Below are positions 1 to 12,343 of a DNA stretch of 64,000 nucleotides, one piece after another. Made by a program: the position numbers and the translations under genes. Where the stretch lies: the NCBI GenBank assembly GCA_949130495.1, contig OX422208.1:688897702-688961701 (forward strand), read 5' to 3'. Source of the stretch: Sambucus nigra (taxonomy: Eukaryota; Streptophyta; Magnoliopsida; Dipsacales; Adoxaceae). The stretch's first letter is position 1. Every line of letters starts with the position of its first letter. The notes below the pieces were generated by a model. It saw nothing but the letters and a program-made list of their open reading frames with translations. It searched no databases and was not told the origin of the DNA.

Positions 1-2
1 GT

Positions 3-869
3 TTCAACGAGTTAATTACTCCATGCCCCCATCATGGATTTGATTCAGCGCAAATCATCTCTTTTCTCTATAATGGGCTGAATCTTAACTCCAAGAAACT
101 TGTTGAAACCATGGGAAGTGGTCCGTTTGTCGATTTAGATGCCCACGATGCGAAGCTTCACCTGAGGTATGTCGTCGAGACTACCCAATCCTGGGATACT
201 TCTGATCCTAACACTCAAAATCGAAATCGTCAAGTGACCACCACTCCGTCGGCGTCCGGCCTATTCCACGTAGATAAGAACTCAATGACGGATAGTCGAT
301 TGGAGACCCTTGAGAAAGGATTTCGGGACCTATGAGAGATATATGGAAAAGGACCAGCTGGATCCATACCAAACCCTGTCGAGAAGGTGTGTGCAATTTG
401 TGAGGCGGGACATTCAACTGAGGAATTCCCGACTATACCCGCCTACAAACTAATGCTTCAGGAGAAAGTTAGTGGTATAGGAGGATTTAAAAGTAATTTT
501 GGTGCACCGCACGGGAATTCATACAACTCTTCATGGAAAAACCATCCCGGTTTTAGCTATGGGCAACAACATGCCGTAATGAACCCTCCTTCACATGTTG
601 CCCCTCCTCCACCACAACACTTTCAACAAGCTCCACACATGCAAGGACATGTGCAAGCACCACCACCTCAAGGATCTTATATCCCGCCATCGCGGAGAAC
701 TCTCGAGGATACCATGAATCAGTTCATCGCAATCCAGATCGAAACCAATGCCAAATATGATCGTCTAATTGGTGACATAAATGTAAGTCTGTCAAAGATA
801 CAATCCTCGCTGAGTGTCCAAGAGAAGGGCAAGTTTCCTACCCAAGGCCAAAGACCTCCCCAAGGTTAA
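3..869 (+). pseudogene. gag: gag (nucleocapsid part), broken
   Basis: The reading frame is open from the window edge (codons start at base 3), so the true start lies upstream. The first 110 residues resemble the end of the retrotransposon gag domain, including FLYNGLNLNSKKLVET. A TGA at 333-335 interrupts the frame, and the same frame resumes with a zinc-knuckle-like CAICEAGHSTEEFP (about 393-434) in which the final cysteine is phenylalanine, so the metal site is probably lost. A proline, glutamine and histidine-rich stretch follows (about 560-690), then a helical segment, and a TAA at 867-869. Gag would form the virus-like particle and bind the RNA. The break is decay, not a true gene end, because the same frame continues into the protease. 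Confidence 0.8.
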
Positions 870-917
870 ATTAGTGTTAGCTCCACCTCCACTGAACATC
901 AGGAGAAATGTCAAGCT

Positions 918-2035
918 GTGACCACTCTTCATAGTGGGAGAGTCATTGATTTATCACCTCCTCCACACGACACAACGAAAGAAAAAGAGATTTCGTTCGG
1001 CACGAAAGAGGCCGAAGATACCCCCTTGAATGAGAGTGACAAAGAAGACGCTAGTGAGCCTGAAGTAGTAGTGAAACCACCCTCCGCGGCCCCGTTTCCT
1101 CAAAGGTTGATTCCCTCCCATAAAGGAAACCCACGTGAGGACGTGCTAGAAGTGCTAAAGCAAGTAAAGCTGAATTTACCTTTCCTCGATGCCATTAAGC
1201 AAATTCCAGCTTATGCTAAAGTCATCAAAGACTTGTTAACGGTAAAGAGAAAGATGAAGGTAAAGAAGAATGTCTTTCTAGCACAAAATGTGAGCTCCAT
1301 TCTACTAAATGATCTCCCACCTAAATTCAAAGATCCCGGTGCACCCACCATTTCCTTCATCATTGGAGAGAATAAAATCGAAAAATCCTTACTTGACTTG
1401 GAAGCAAGCGTAAATATTCTCCCTTACTCCATCTATAGGTAACTTGACTTGGGCGACCTCAAGCCCACAAAGGTCACTCTCCAATTAGCGGATCGAACCG
1501 TGAAGATTCCCCGAGGCATAGTCGAGGACGTGATCGTCCAAGTTGACACTTTTTACTTCCCGGTAGATTTTATCATTTGGGACACGGAGCCCTCCTTCAA
1601 CTCGACCAACCATGTTCCCATCATCCTTGGGCGCCCATTCTTAGCTACGTTTAACGCAATCATCAATACTCGGAATGGGCGAATGCAACTCACTTTTGGG
1701 AACATGACCTTAGAAACCAATATCTTCCACATAGCCCAACATACAGGGGAGGAAGATGATCTTCACGCGGGAGCCTCATAGATGAGATAGTAGAGGAGTA
1801 CTTTAAGGAGAATTACTGTGGCGACGCCTTAGGGTCTTGTTTAGCGGCGAGACACGAGAGTGAGGGGACGTACACCGACTTCGAGAGGGAGTTTAGGGAG
1901 TTGAGTGAGTTACTCGATGAGAGTGCGTCGGACGAGGACGCAAGAGATGTTAATTGGGTTTCTAGATTTGAGGAGTTACCTCCGAGGGATACACGCATGG
2001 TTCCCTCTAGTGACAAATTTCCAACCCTTTAATTA
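918..2035 (+). pseudogene. pol: aspartic protease region and acidic linker, broken
   Basis: Same frame as gag. Residues read LLDLEASVNILPYSIY at about 1389-1437, where this family has an Asp-X-Gly-Ala-Ser active site; here glycine is replaced by glutamate. A TAA at 1440 interrupts, then the frame continues with LADRTVKIPRGIVEDV and VPIILGRPFLATFNAI (to about 1660), the conserved C-terminal half of retroviral-type proteases. Near 1779 the frame shifts and continues as a strongly acidic linker (1781-2029) to a TAA at 2030. The protease would process the polyprotein. Both the active-site change and the stops argue that it is dead. Confidence 0.8.
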
Positions 2036-3600
2036 ATGAAACTCCCCTCCCATATTAAATATGCATACCTAGGAGAGGATGATACATTTCGTGTTGTTGT
2101 CTCCTCTAGCCTAGATGAAGAGAAGGAGGGTAAATTGTTGAAAATTCTGAGGAAGCACCAAAGTGCATTTGGTTGGTGCATTACTGATTTGAAGGGGATA
2201 AGTCCTTTGATTTTCACTCACAAGATCCATCTCGAAGAGGATGTCAAGACCTCTAGATAAATACAAAGAAGACTAAACCCCAACATGAAAGAAGTAGTGA
2301 GAACCGAGATTATCAAGTTATTGGATGCTGGGATTATCTACCCAATCTCGGATAGCAAGTTGGTGAGCCCCATTCAAGTCGTCCCGAAGAAGTCGGGCAT
2401 GACAGTGATCGAGAATGATAAGGGAGAGCTGGTTCCCCAACGTACCACCACCGGGAGGCGCATTTGCATTGATTACCGTAAACTCAATGCGGGAACTAGG
2501 AAAGACCATTTCCCCTTACCATTTATTGATCAAATGCTTGAGAGAGTAGCGGGCCACCCTTACTATTGCTTATTTAATGGTTATTCCGGATATAACCAAA
2601 TTGAGGTGGATGTACTTGACCAGGAGAAGACGACCTTCACTTTCCCTTTTGGTACGTTTGCCTACAAACATATGCCATTTGGCCCGTGTAATGCACCCTC
2701 GACCTTTCAAAGGTGCATGTTGAGCTTATTTAGCGACATGGTCGAGAGAGGACTCGAAGTGTTCATGGATGATTTCAGCCTTTTTGGCACCTCTTTCGAT
2801 CATTGTTTAGAAAAACTGGAAAAGTACTCGCCCGGTGTGTGGAAAAGAACTTAGTGCTGAATTGGGAGAAATGCCATTTCATGGTCACCGAGAGAATAGT
2901 TCTTGGCCACATAGTATCATCCAAGGGAATAGAGGTTGATAGGGCAAAGATAGATGTCATAGCTGATCTTCCCCCACCAAAATTGCTTAAGGACGTGCGC
3001 TCATTCTTGGGTCACGCGGGGTTTTATCGAAGGTTCATTAAGGACTTTAGCGCCATCGCTAGACCCTTAAGCAACCTACTCATGAAGGATACCCCATTCG
3101 AGTGGATGAAAGAATGCCAAAGCTCTTTTGAAAAACTGAAAACCATGCTTGTGTCCGCTCCCATCATGCAAGTTCCGGATTGGTCTTTACCATTCGAACT
3201 GATGTGTGATGCTAGCGATTACGAGATAGGGGATGTTTTGGGCCAAAGAAAAGATAAGCAAGCTCATGTCATCTACTACGCTAGCCGGACCCTTACCGGA
3301 CCTCAACTCAACTACTCTACCATGGAGAAAGATTTGTTAGCGGTAGTCTTTGCCCTTGATAAATTCCGGTCATATCTCATCGGTACTCCCATTACTAGCT
3401 TCACCGACCACGCGACTTTGAAACACCTACTTGCAAAGAAAGATGCCAAGTCGCGCCTCATAAGGTGGATCCTACTCCTACAAGAGTTCAATCTCTCCAT
3501 CAAAGATAAGAAAGGAGTAGAAAACGTCGTTACCGACCAATTATTACAGCTTTCGTCCGACGTACCTAGTGATCCCATACCCATAGACGAATACTTTCCA
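2036..3600 (+). pseudogene. pol: reverse transcriptase and RNase H, broken
   Basis: Reading frame 2 runs from the linker through a TAA at 2258 into the RT fingers and palm (QRRLNPNMKEVVR, then VSPIQVVPKKSG). The palm motif usually read as LDGYSGYNQ is here LFNGYSGYNQ near 2570-2600, so the first catalytic aspartate is asparagine; the second motif FMDDF (about 2763-2777) is intact. A frameshift near 2820 moves the rest to frame 1. The connection and RNase H domains follow (CDASDY near 3205, an acidic residue in MEKDLLAVVFA, FTDHATLK near 3402, VVTDQL near 3530). RT and RNase H copy the RNA into DNA in the particle. Confidence 0.85.
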
Positions 3601-5163
3601 GATGAGAAACTTTTTGCCACCTCTCCTTTACCCTGGTTTGCGGATATAGTGAACTACCTTGTCACGGGAGCGGTCCCTCCCGACTGGACACTGCAAGATA
3701 AGAAGAGGTTTATTACTTGGTCGCGCATGTTCTTCTCTGACGATCCTTTCCTTTTTAAATATTGCGCCGACCAACTCATTCGGCGATGTGTACCGAATGA
3801 CGAAATCCCGAAAGTCATCCAGTTTTTTCATTCGGAAGCTTGTGGACGCCACTTTTCGACGAAAAAGACGATCTCTAAAATTCTTCAATGCAGCCTCTAT
3901 TGGTCCACAATATTTCGGGATGCAAATGATGCTTACAAATCTTGCAATAGGTGCCAACGGATGGGAGCCATTACTCGATGAGACATGATGCCTCTTACCC
4001 CCATACTCATCATTGAGATATTTGACTGTTGGGGTATTGTCTTCATGGGTCCTTTCTTCCCATCCTTTGGTTTCCTATACATCCTCGTCGCGGTAGAATA
4101 TGTTTCTAAATGGGTGGAAGCTATAGCTACCAAGACGAATGACAACAAAGTGGTGATAAAGTTCCTGCATGAACACATACTTTCCCGCTTCGGTGCACCG
4201 AAAGCGATAATCAACGATAATGGCACACACTTTTGCAATAGACCATTCGCGAAGCTAATGAGAAAGTATGACGTCGTTCACAAGGTTGGAACGACTTATC
4301 ACCCATAAACGAATGGGCAGGCAGAACTACCGAATCGGGAAATTAAGAACATTCTTGAAAAGACTGTCAATCCTACCTGAAAGGATTGGTCACTTCGATT
4401 GAATGATTCGCTATGGGCCTATCGTACCGCATATAAGAATCAACTCGGCATGTCCCCTTTCCGCTTTGTGTATGGCAAACCTTGCCATCTTCCCGTTAAG
4501 ATAGAACACAAGGCGTATTGGGAAATTAAGCAACTGGATTATGCCATGGATAAGGCCGGTGAAGACCGCAATCTTCAAATCAATGAGTTAGAAGAGATAC
4601 GCAATGATGCGTATGAGAATGCTAAAATTTTCAAAGAAAGGATGAAACTAGCTCATGATAGCATCATTCGACGCAAAGAGTTTCATCCCGGGCAAAAAGT
4701 ACTTCTTTATAACTCTCGGCTTCATCTCTTTCTGGGCAAATTGAGGTCACGATGGTCTGGCACGTTCGTAGTGAAGAATATTTTCCCCCATAGAGTTATT
4801 GAATTAGACAATTTAAAAGGGGGAAATACATTCAAAGTGAATGGACAACGCCTAAAGCCATATCTAGAGGCAGCCGGTGAGGATGTCGAGATGGGGGATA
4901 TCGGTCCGGACAAGGAGTCGGCGGACGAGGAGGATGATCCAGATTTTGAGTGGGCGGGAAGCGACCTCTCCAACCGAATGTCGGCACTTGAAACGAACTT
5001 CGATAACTTTTTGACCGACTACCGTCGCGACATGAGCATAGTTCTCCACTTTCAAGCGGACATCTATCGACGCCAAGGGGATCCTAACGAGCCACTGCCA
5101 TCCTATTACCATAACTCCTATGGCCCCGACGCGCCCGGTTCCTCCCATCCCCCGCCACAGTGA
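3601..5163 (+). pseudogene. pol: integrase, broken
   Basis: Frame 1 continues from RNase H. The N-terminal H2C2 zinc finger is visible (histidines in HSEACGRHF, cysteines in SCNRCQR, about 3828-3960). The core starts after a TGA at 3979. Its first catalytic aspartate, expected in WGIDFMGPF, is valine (WGIVFMGPF, about 4030-4056). The second is kept in IINDNGTHF, and the third acidic residue is kept in NGQAELPN, after a TAA at 4306. A further TGA sits at 4378. The C-terminal region contains WAYRTAYKN and a GPY/F-like segment, then an acidic tail ending with TGA at 5161-5163. Integrase would insert the cDNA; with D to V it cannot. Confidence 0.85.
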
Positions 5164-6860
5164 AGCTTGATGTGGTTCTGGCAGCTTTTTATTTGTTTTT
5201 CCTGTTCACAGTTTGTATGTTTTTCCTTGTAATCGTACCACAGTCTTGTTTGTAATAAAAAAACTGCATTTTTTCCATTTGTTTATTTTATTTATCGTAC
5301 TTATTATTTTGCCTTATTTAGATTTTAGTCCTTTTTTGCTTGAGGACAATGCAAAAGTCTAAGTTAGGGGGGGTCACAAGTGCGTATTTCTAAAACTCCA
5401 CAAATCTTCAAAAATGCCCAGAAATTTCCAAAAAAATCATAAAATTTTGAAAAATCCAAAAATATTTTTGTTCAAAATAAATAAAAATTGGAATTCAAAA
5501 TTTTCAAAAATATCATTAAAAGTCGGTTTAAAGTCTCAAATTGGTAAAATTCAACATACACAAAGCCGAAATTGACTAAAGATGGAAATTGAGCAAAAAT
5601 TGACGACTTAACGAATAAGTGTGGAGATTAACAAACCCGGTGAGATTCGAGCCTATCACTTTTTACGAGTTTTTAAATCAATCCGAGTTAATTGTTAACT
5701 AAAGGTTCTCCTCAGTGCCTAAAAAGTCGTCGAGGATCTCAATCCTTTCATTTTGATTGGTTATGAAAGACGTGTGTGATATTGCTTTGAAAAATGTGCC
5801 AAAATTGATCTCTAAACTTAAATTCATCTCGAAACGCATATGGTAACGCAATTGGTATTTTGGACAATGAAGTAGGCCCTCGATTGTCACCCAAAAATAT
5901 TGGCCAGAAAAAAAAATAGCGAAAAATTACCCCTTTTGTAACCCAATTTGAGCCAAATAAATTATCCCTTTCGTTTGATAACCCGAAAAACCCAAATAGC
6001 CCGGAATTGCGAAAAATGGAAGAATTCAGAATTTAAGTCCGGAAAGTGCATAAAAAGGGGTAAGAAAAAAATAGATATGCTCAACAAAAATAGTGAAAAA
6101 AATGAGCAATAGCCTGGAAAAAGCACTAACGGACATCATAAGAAAGCTTCCCAATTCCGAAATTCTTAACCTTTCTCAATATTACCCAATATACCTTAAA
6201 ACCCGAAAAAGTCCTAGCCGAGTCTAAATTGCGAAATTGATTACCGCGAGGAGAGCTAATACACCAAAAGATAATAAAAGAGATTGAATGCGCAAAAAAG
6301 AGGCAATGTTCCCGTTTTTAAAACCGTATTCCGTTTATGAGATCCTATCACTCTAAAAATTCCTTCTTTCTAATTGTATGCGTGATTTTGCTTCAATTAC
6401 ATTTACTCTTTATATCACGCATACCGAGAGAATAGCCACAATCCAAGTGATTCGTTGGAGAGAGCATTTCGTGAGAATTTGAAATCAAAGAGAATTTTTG
6501 GATAAGTAACGTAATGATCAATCGGTGGAAATTAGCGGTTATATTTTCGGCTTCGCACACACACACTACGGTTTGAGACTTGTACATATGACTTGATGAT
6601 GAATATTTTTTGGAAAAGTTTGAATTGCACAATTTTTGCGTATTTTGAATTTTCTTTGAGTCGAATTTTGTGGGTATATTCTCTGCAAACCCTCACGAGA
6701 CACAACTCGTCCTACTAGGGTGACCTAGGGGTTTAAAGGCTTGCTGCATACGCTAAATGCAATCGCTCACCCGCGAAAAAGGTATTCTATCCCAATAAAA
6801 TGTTTTCAAGAGTTAAGTCGTGCTAGGATTCTTTTACACTGCTCGGGACGCGCAAAGTTC
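5164..6860 (+). other. non-coding 3' internal region of the Athila-like element
   Basis: About 1.7 kb between the pol stop and the final PPT with no convincing ORF. In Athila elements this interval can hold an env-like ORF, but none is recognisable here. It is AT-rich, has many short A-runs (5400-5520) and begins with a first PPT-like tract at 5361-5373. Confidence 0.6.
5361..5373 (+). other. first PPT-like tract
   Basis: AAGTTAGGGGGGG follows TTGAGGACAATGCAAAAGTC, the wording that commonly precedes plant gypsy LTRs. No LTR starts here, so it is an internal PPT or a remnant. Confidence 0.5.
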
Positions 6861-6873
6861 TAAGTTAGGGGGG
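6861..6873 (+). other. polypurine tract before the 3' LTR
   Basis: TAAGTTAGGGGGG sits 2 bases before the proposed LTR start at TGATTAGGC. It would prime plus-strand synthesis. Confidence 0.7.
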
Positions 6874-6875
6874 TT

Positions 6876-8545
6876 TGATTAGGCATAAATTCTTCCTAAT
6901 TTATCCCTTGATTTAGTTACTTTTAGCACCTCGAACAACGTAATCAGTTTGACTTTATCTCATAATCTCGCTACTGACTAATCCTAACGAGTACACCGAG
7001 TTTCTGGTATTTCGTAGTGATTTTACAGGTATTTGATGTTAAGAAACGAAAGAAGGAAACCGGAAGAATCAAGAAAGAAAGGAAAGTCAAAAGGGCAAAA
7101 GTGTAATTTCCACCCAAAATTCGGATGAGGTACCTAAAGAGAAGTTGAAGATATCACATTCATGAGCACATAGGAAGAAACAACACCTCAATCGGAGTCC
7201 CGGAACAAAAGATATGAGCAGTCAAAGTTGAGCAAAAAAGTCAAATAGGCAAACCGGTCCGCCCCTACCCCGGACCAGTCCACTGTGCAAACTCCAGTAG
7301 ACCTCGGATCGAAAGCAAACCGAAGAAGGAAAAAAATAAAATAACCGGTCCGCCCTAAAATAAAAAGAACCGATCCCCTTAAAAGGCAGACTGGTCCGCC
7401 TAAGGCCCGGACAGGTTCGGGTATCGAGATTTGCAAATCTGATCTTCTCTTAAAAGAGTCCTAATGCAGCTGAAATTCCTGAATTCTTGGAGGGTATAAA
7501 AACCCGTTTTCTTATTATTATTTGGACGGAAAATTTTAGTGAATTTTCCTCTCTTTTTCCAGAAACCCTAGTTTAGATACAATTTCCAGTTTTAATTCGA
7601 AGATTGAAGCTTTATTCAGAATTTATTTGATTACCAGTTTTATTCATTGCTGTTGTTACTGCTTTGGTAAAAATTAGTGAGTAATTCTCTCTTTTCAATT
7701 CTATTCTACACTAATTCACAAGTTTTCTTTAGATTAATCATGAATTCCTACACAACAAACATTGTTTTCATTAACTTCAGCATGTTAGGCCAGATTTTCT
7801 AAGGCCGGGATGCATGAACCCAGCCTGATGTGTTAGTTGCGTGTGTATAACATTAATCCTCTGAATTTAGTGATTGATTCCGACCGTATTGCGTAGGAAC
7901 ATAACAATTGTAGGTCTTTATATCTCGTTTGCCTCTGGGTAACCGTGATGATTTAGAATGCAATTTGAGTGTCACTATCGCGATACCGATTTACTCGTCC
8001 TCAGATAAAGTATGACGCAGTCTTGAACCTCGTATACGTAATGCTTGGGAGTACTAAATTTCGGGTCAAATCAATCAGTTAAATTTGCGATTAGTATTAT
8101 AACTGCAATACACTAGGGTTGGGGGATTGTATTCCTGTCCCGTTTTTCTCATCACTTAGGTCAAAAGTTTCAAATCATCTTTCAATCATATTTTAGGTAG
8201 CCTAGTGTAATTGCATCTTATCATAATTTCATAATTGCATTTAGTCGTAATCCATTCTCAAAACCAAATCATTTTTCCTTTCTTTTTAGAGTCAGAGTTA
8301 GGATTCCTCCGTCTTTTCCCGTCGTCACAACTCTGTTGTCCTTTTTCCCTGAGGATCGATACCCGACTTACTGGGATTATTACTTGAGCGACAGGCTTGC
8401 ACTTGAGCCTAGAGAGTACGCATTTCTGAGACACATTTTCAGTCGCGTTAGTGCCTTAGTATAATGGTGGAGTGGGATTAGCGGCACCCTTATTTAAGTC
8501 CATTCTACATAGATAAACATCCTATTAGTAGTATCATAACAATCA
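6876..8545 (+). repeat. 3' LTR of the Athila-like element
   Basis: Starts TGATT just after the PPT. I end it at AATCA (8541-8545), which makes a 5 bp inverted terminal pair, but the 5' LTR is outside the window and the end is uncertain. The stretch near 8430-8455 resembles a degenerate PBS region, so the LTR might stop near 8440. A TATA box lies at 7495-7500. U3 carries three copies of a GGTCCGCC-type motif. Confidence 0.6.
7495..7500 (+). promoter_or_regulatory. TATA box of the Athila-like LTR
   Basis: TATAAA within GGGTATAAAAACCCG. It lies about 620 bp into the LTR and upstream of a pyrimidine-rich leader, so transcription probably starts near 7525. Direct GGTCCGCC repeats at 7255, 7346 and 7393 lie just upstream and could be enhancer sites. 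Confidence 0.5.
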
Positions 8546-9659
8546 TTTATTCGATTTAAAAAGAGCACATAACATAGTGTAATTGTAATTGAGATAAACT
8601 TGTAATGAATGTAAGACATTTCCCTCACCTTTTTTTATTTTTCGCAATTTTATTATTAGGTACACTTATTACAAGTTTTAAATTATTATTTGAATTTTTG
8701 AAGGGTAGTGAAAGGGAATTTTGTTCTGGTGCTAATGTTGCTACACTCTATCAGTTGCTTAATGAAGGTGGGCAGATTTTAATCTTTTTGTTTCAGCATT
8801 CAGAATATGTGCATTTCATTAATAATCACTATGAGCCTGTTTGAGTGGTACATGGTGATGGTACTGAACAATTATCGGTTTAATATGTTATCTAAGTGAG
8901 TATTATCATGTGAGAGAGGATTAATTTCTTCAATTTCTAAGAAAACATATCTCGCCAACCTCTCAAAGAACATGATTCCATGGAAAACGATAAAAATACC
9001 ATAACCACTCTCTAATTCACTAATATACTTTATCAAAATATTCCATTTTTGTATGCAAACACACCCTTATAGTCTCATCAAATATTCACTAACAAAAAAT
9101 AAATATAATCAAAAGTCAATATAATCGAAGCCAAAAACTAGAATCCCAACTCAATATACTAGATAAATGAAATCGAAAATTAATCAAGGCCAAAAAGTAT
9201 AAATGAAAAAAACTAGAATTGAAAAATCAGGGCCAAAAATAGAATCACTTAATATAGTCACAACTAAATATCCTAGATAAATGAAATCAAAAATTAGTCT
9301 TGATATGAAATAGATAACAAATAAATCCACTAACAAAAATTAATTAGTATGTACACCTTTTGAAAGGGAAACGTCGGTTCTGAAAGGGAAATGTTAGTGG
9401 TTAAGCGAGGCAGCAGTGCATCGGTGGTTGAGAAAGGCAGAGAGGAGAGAGAACGCAATTGTGGTGAGCGAGGTAGCGTTAGTGGTGAGTGAGGAAGATA
9501 GGAGAGAAAATACAGCTGAGAGAGAGGGATGTGGTGAACGAGTCAGAGAGGAGCGAGAGAGAGAGAGAGAGAGATATTGTGGCTGGGAGCAAATGAGAGA
9601 GAGAGTGGGAATACCATTTTGTGAGACAGCGGTTGAGAAAGAACTAGGGTTGTAACTCT
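8546..9659. other. AT-rich intergenic stretch, no gene
   Basis: No gene is supported. From about 9110 to 9305 there is a diverged two-copy repeat (units contain CTAGATAAATGAAATC near 9160 and 9271). Between 9429 and 9580 the sequence is GA-rich and gives an open frame of Arg/Glu repeats that I regard as meaningless. A possible short inverted-repeat element spans about 8833-9066 (GCCTGTTTGAG near the left edge, CAAACACACCC near the right), but the match is too weak to call. Confidence 0.5.
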
Positions 9660-9916
9660 AATATCATTTTATTACCACGGTCTTTGACCGTGACAAGATC
9701 GTGATAATAAAATAAATATTGTCACGGTCTTTGACCCTGGCACAACCGTGATAACACTATTGTCAAGCTTAAATACTGTGACACGATCATGACAATATGT
9801 TGTCAAGATTGTATCATGGTCAAAGAACATGACAACAATTTCGTTTTTTTTTCAAGTTTTTTTACCGTGACAACTCCTTATGGGTGAAGGGAGATGAAAA
9901 CTCATTGGGTGTAGTG
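9660..9916 (+). mobile_element. CACTA transposon right-end relic
   Basis: Ends in TTGGGTGTAGTG (9905-9916), the inverted form of a CACTA terminus, preceded by copies of a CACGGTC-TTGACCGTGA palindromic motif (9675-9692, 9722-9740 and decayed copies to about 9836). The same motif forms the subterminal repeats of the complete CACTA at 56111-63493, so both probably belong to one family. No matching left end was found, so this is a fragment. Confidence 0.65.
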
Positions 9917-10931
9917 GGACGACACGAGTCGCATTTGTTACTATTAAAGTAGAGTTAGATATTTTTCGCAAATCTTGGTTCTAACACACATATTTTCTAA
10001 AAAAATAGTATTAGATATTCCACAACCATAACAATGGGGCTGAGTAAGCACGATTCTAGCATTCAGATCCTTCTAGCTATCTAGTTTTAGATATTGGAGT
10101 TCATGTATTTCATCATTTTTTTGTCAAAATTTACATTCAATTATTTATAGATTACTTTGTATAAATCTATGGTGGGTTCTAGAATTATTTATTTCAATTG
10201 AGACATTTATCCTTTGGAGATTTTTCAGTTTATTTATTCATTTGTTTTCAAAACTTATATTCAAAACTTATATTCGTTATCTCATTTATTGGCATCAACT
10301 TTTGCTGTTGTGGATAGATTTATTCTTTTTGTTTATCATTTATGCTCAAAATGATATAAATTGTTTCATGCTCCTCATTGTCAACGTATAGGGCTGACCA
10401 CCTTATACATGAAAAATCAAGGGTGTTATATTAGAGATTTCTTCATTTTTAAGAGGAATTTTTGAATTGATGCAATGACAACAATTTTCTTATCATGGAT
10501 CAAGATATTAAGATGTTGACATTATCAATGATGTTATAGAGGTATCTGTCGTGCTAAAAATTAGTAGAAAAATTAGTTGTGAACATACCACGTAACGTAG
10601 TGTAAGATGTTAATCCCCTTGATAAATTTTTCTAAATTTTTAGTCAGTGTTTCCTTAGCCCAAGGATTTTTTCATTAGTGGGATTTCCTCATACATTTAG
10701 TGTTATATGTTGATTAATATTTTTTTCATGACCTATCACTCACATGTTTGATAAGATTAAGATTTGGAATGTATGATGAAGTAAATCTTGTCAAATAGAC
10801 CTTTTAGGGCGCGCTTCATATTTTTGCACGTTCAAAATAATATTTTTTTAATTAATGTATCTTTATTTATCATTCGCACAAATCGCACTCTTAAACTTCC
10901 ATCATAGAATAGACATTTGAAGCTTCATCAA
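9917..10931. other. unassigned AT-rich DNA
   Basis: I see no gene, no long open frame and no clear element end in this kilobase. Confidence 0.5.
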
Positions 10932-12252
10932 TGTAATACCACGTGTTTTTAATAATTAAATAAATTATTATTTGATAATTAATATTTACTCATGTGATTT
11001 AACGGGTAATTTATTCAAATGGGTTTGGATTAATAACCGAATTTAAAAAACAAGCTTTCAAATTATATGTGAACAACTCGGTAATTAAAACCATGATTGT
11101 GAGTAGTTTTTATGTTACTACTTAGTAACATTGGAATGGAGTCTAGGGGAATACAAATGCCAAGGATGGTGTTTTTACGGTGCCAAATGGGACCCCGCGA
11201 ATAGGTAACCAATTGAACCAAGTTTTTAGAGAATCTGGTTAGTGGTTTGGTGTTATCTGAGGGTCCAAAAGTGGGTACATAGTCGACCTATGGGAATAAG
11301 GTTATAGATAGATAATTAAACTAAATTAATAATCATAACACACCATATTTCATAATATAGAAGCAGCTAAACACATTAGGCGAAGAGGAAAAAAATCAAG
11401 AGGGTTCAATATAGGGTTTCTTCACTAAAGGCAAGAAATACTATCTTACTTATCATATTAATGTAATATATCTATTATTTTCATCATTGCATATGAATCA
11501 ATTGGTTAGGAGCATTCTTTTATGGTTTAAATATGATTTTTTTAGTTGTAGAATCTGATTATTAAACATGCATAATGTAGATATGATTTGATTAGATGAT
11601 TAAACCCATGTTCCTATTAATATTCATGTTTAACTTAGAACTATATGGCTTATATTTTTGGAAAACCATGATTAAATTGCTATAAATTATAAGTCTTTGT
11701 AAATCTGATTCGCTTTACAGTTAGAATGGTTGATTAATATGTAGTCACATGTTTAATGTAAGATATTACTGTTAATTAAATGAAATTCGGGATTAAGTAA
11801 ATTCAATTGAAGAATATATTAAAATATTATTTTTTCCCCAATTAATTAATTTAAAACCAATATTATGAAGATAAAGGGATTGATTTTGTTTTAAAAGTGA
11901 TCATTGATCATAAAAAAAAAGTTGATATAGAGGGGTTAGAATCTTTGTTAGGGGCATTCAAGGTAGATTAGATTTTTAGACATCATAACTTGGGGTTTTA
12001 AGAGGAAAAAAACCAAAAATAAAGTGTTTTTCCGCATTGGCCATGTTTGCGATATCATGTGCAAGGTTGTAAAGTATTTCATAGGTAGGAAATATGGACC
12101 CATGCGCATGGTTATTAGAAGAAAGGGACGTAGTTGTCACTAGAGGTTGTTCAGCATGGGCTCATGAATTGTTTGAGGATGGTTTAGGAAGGTATTTGGA
12201 TTTTGGGTGTTTCTACCCTATTAATAATAATGAGGTTTGTTGTCCTCCCATG

Positions 12253-12343
<91 letters not shown>

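Larger units (their letters stand above)
1..8545 (+). mobile_element. Athila-like Ty3/gypsy retrotransposon, 5' end outside window
   Basis: The element enters the window inside gag and reads left to right through gag, aspartic protease, reverse transcriptase, RNase H and integrase, followed by a 1.7 kb non-coding stretch, a PPT and a 3' LTR. The domain order (integrase last) is that of Ty3/gypsy. The long non-coding interval between integrase and LTR, and RT wording such as LLDAGIIYPISDS and RKDHFPLPFIDQMLER, fit the plant Athila/Tat branch, with Athila most likely. The coding part is one polyprotein that changes frame only twice (near 1779 and 2820) but carries stops at 333, 867, 1440, 2030, 2258, 3979, 4306 and 4378. 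The 5' LTR lies upstream of the window, so no target duplication can be checked. Confidence 0.85.

Noticed and set aside
5164..6860. Env-like ORF expected in some Athila elements
   Set aside because: No open frame with signal peptide or membrane segment is recognisable in this interval.
8833..9066. Possible MITE with GTTTG-type ends
   Set aside because: Inverted ends match over too few bases and no target duplication is visible.
9416..9655. Arg/Glu-rich open frame of 79 codons
   Set aside because: Encoded by a GA-rich tract; no start context or domain.
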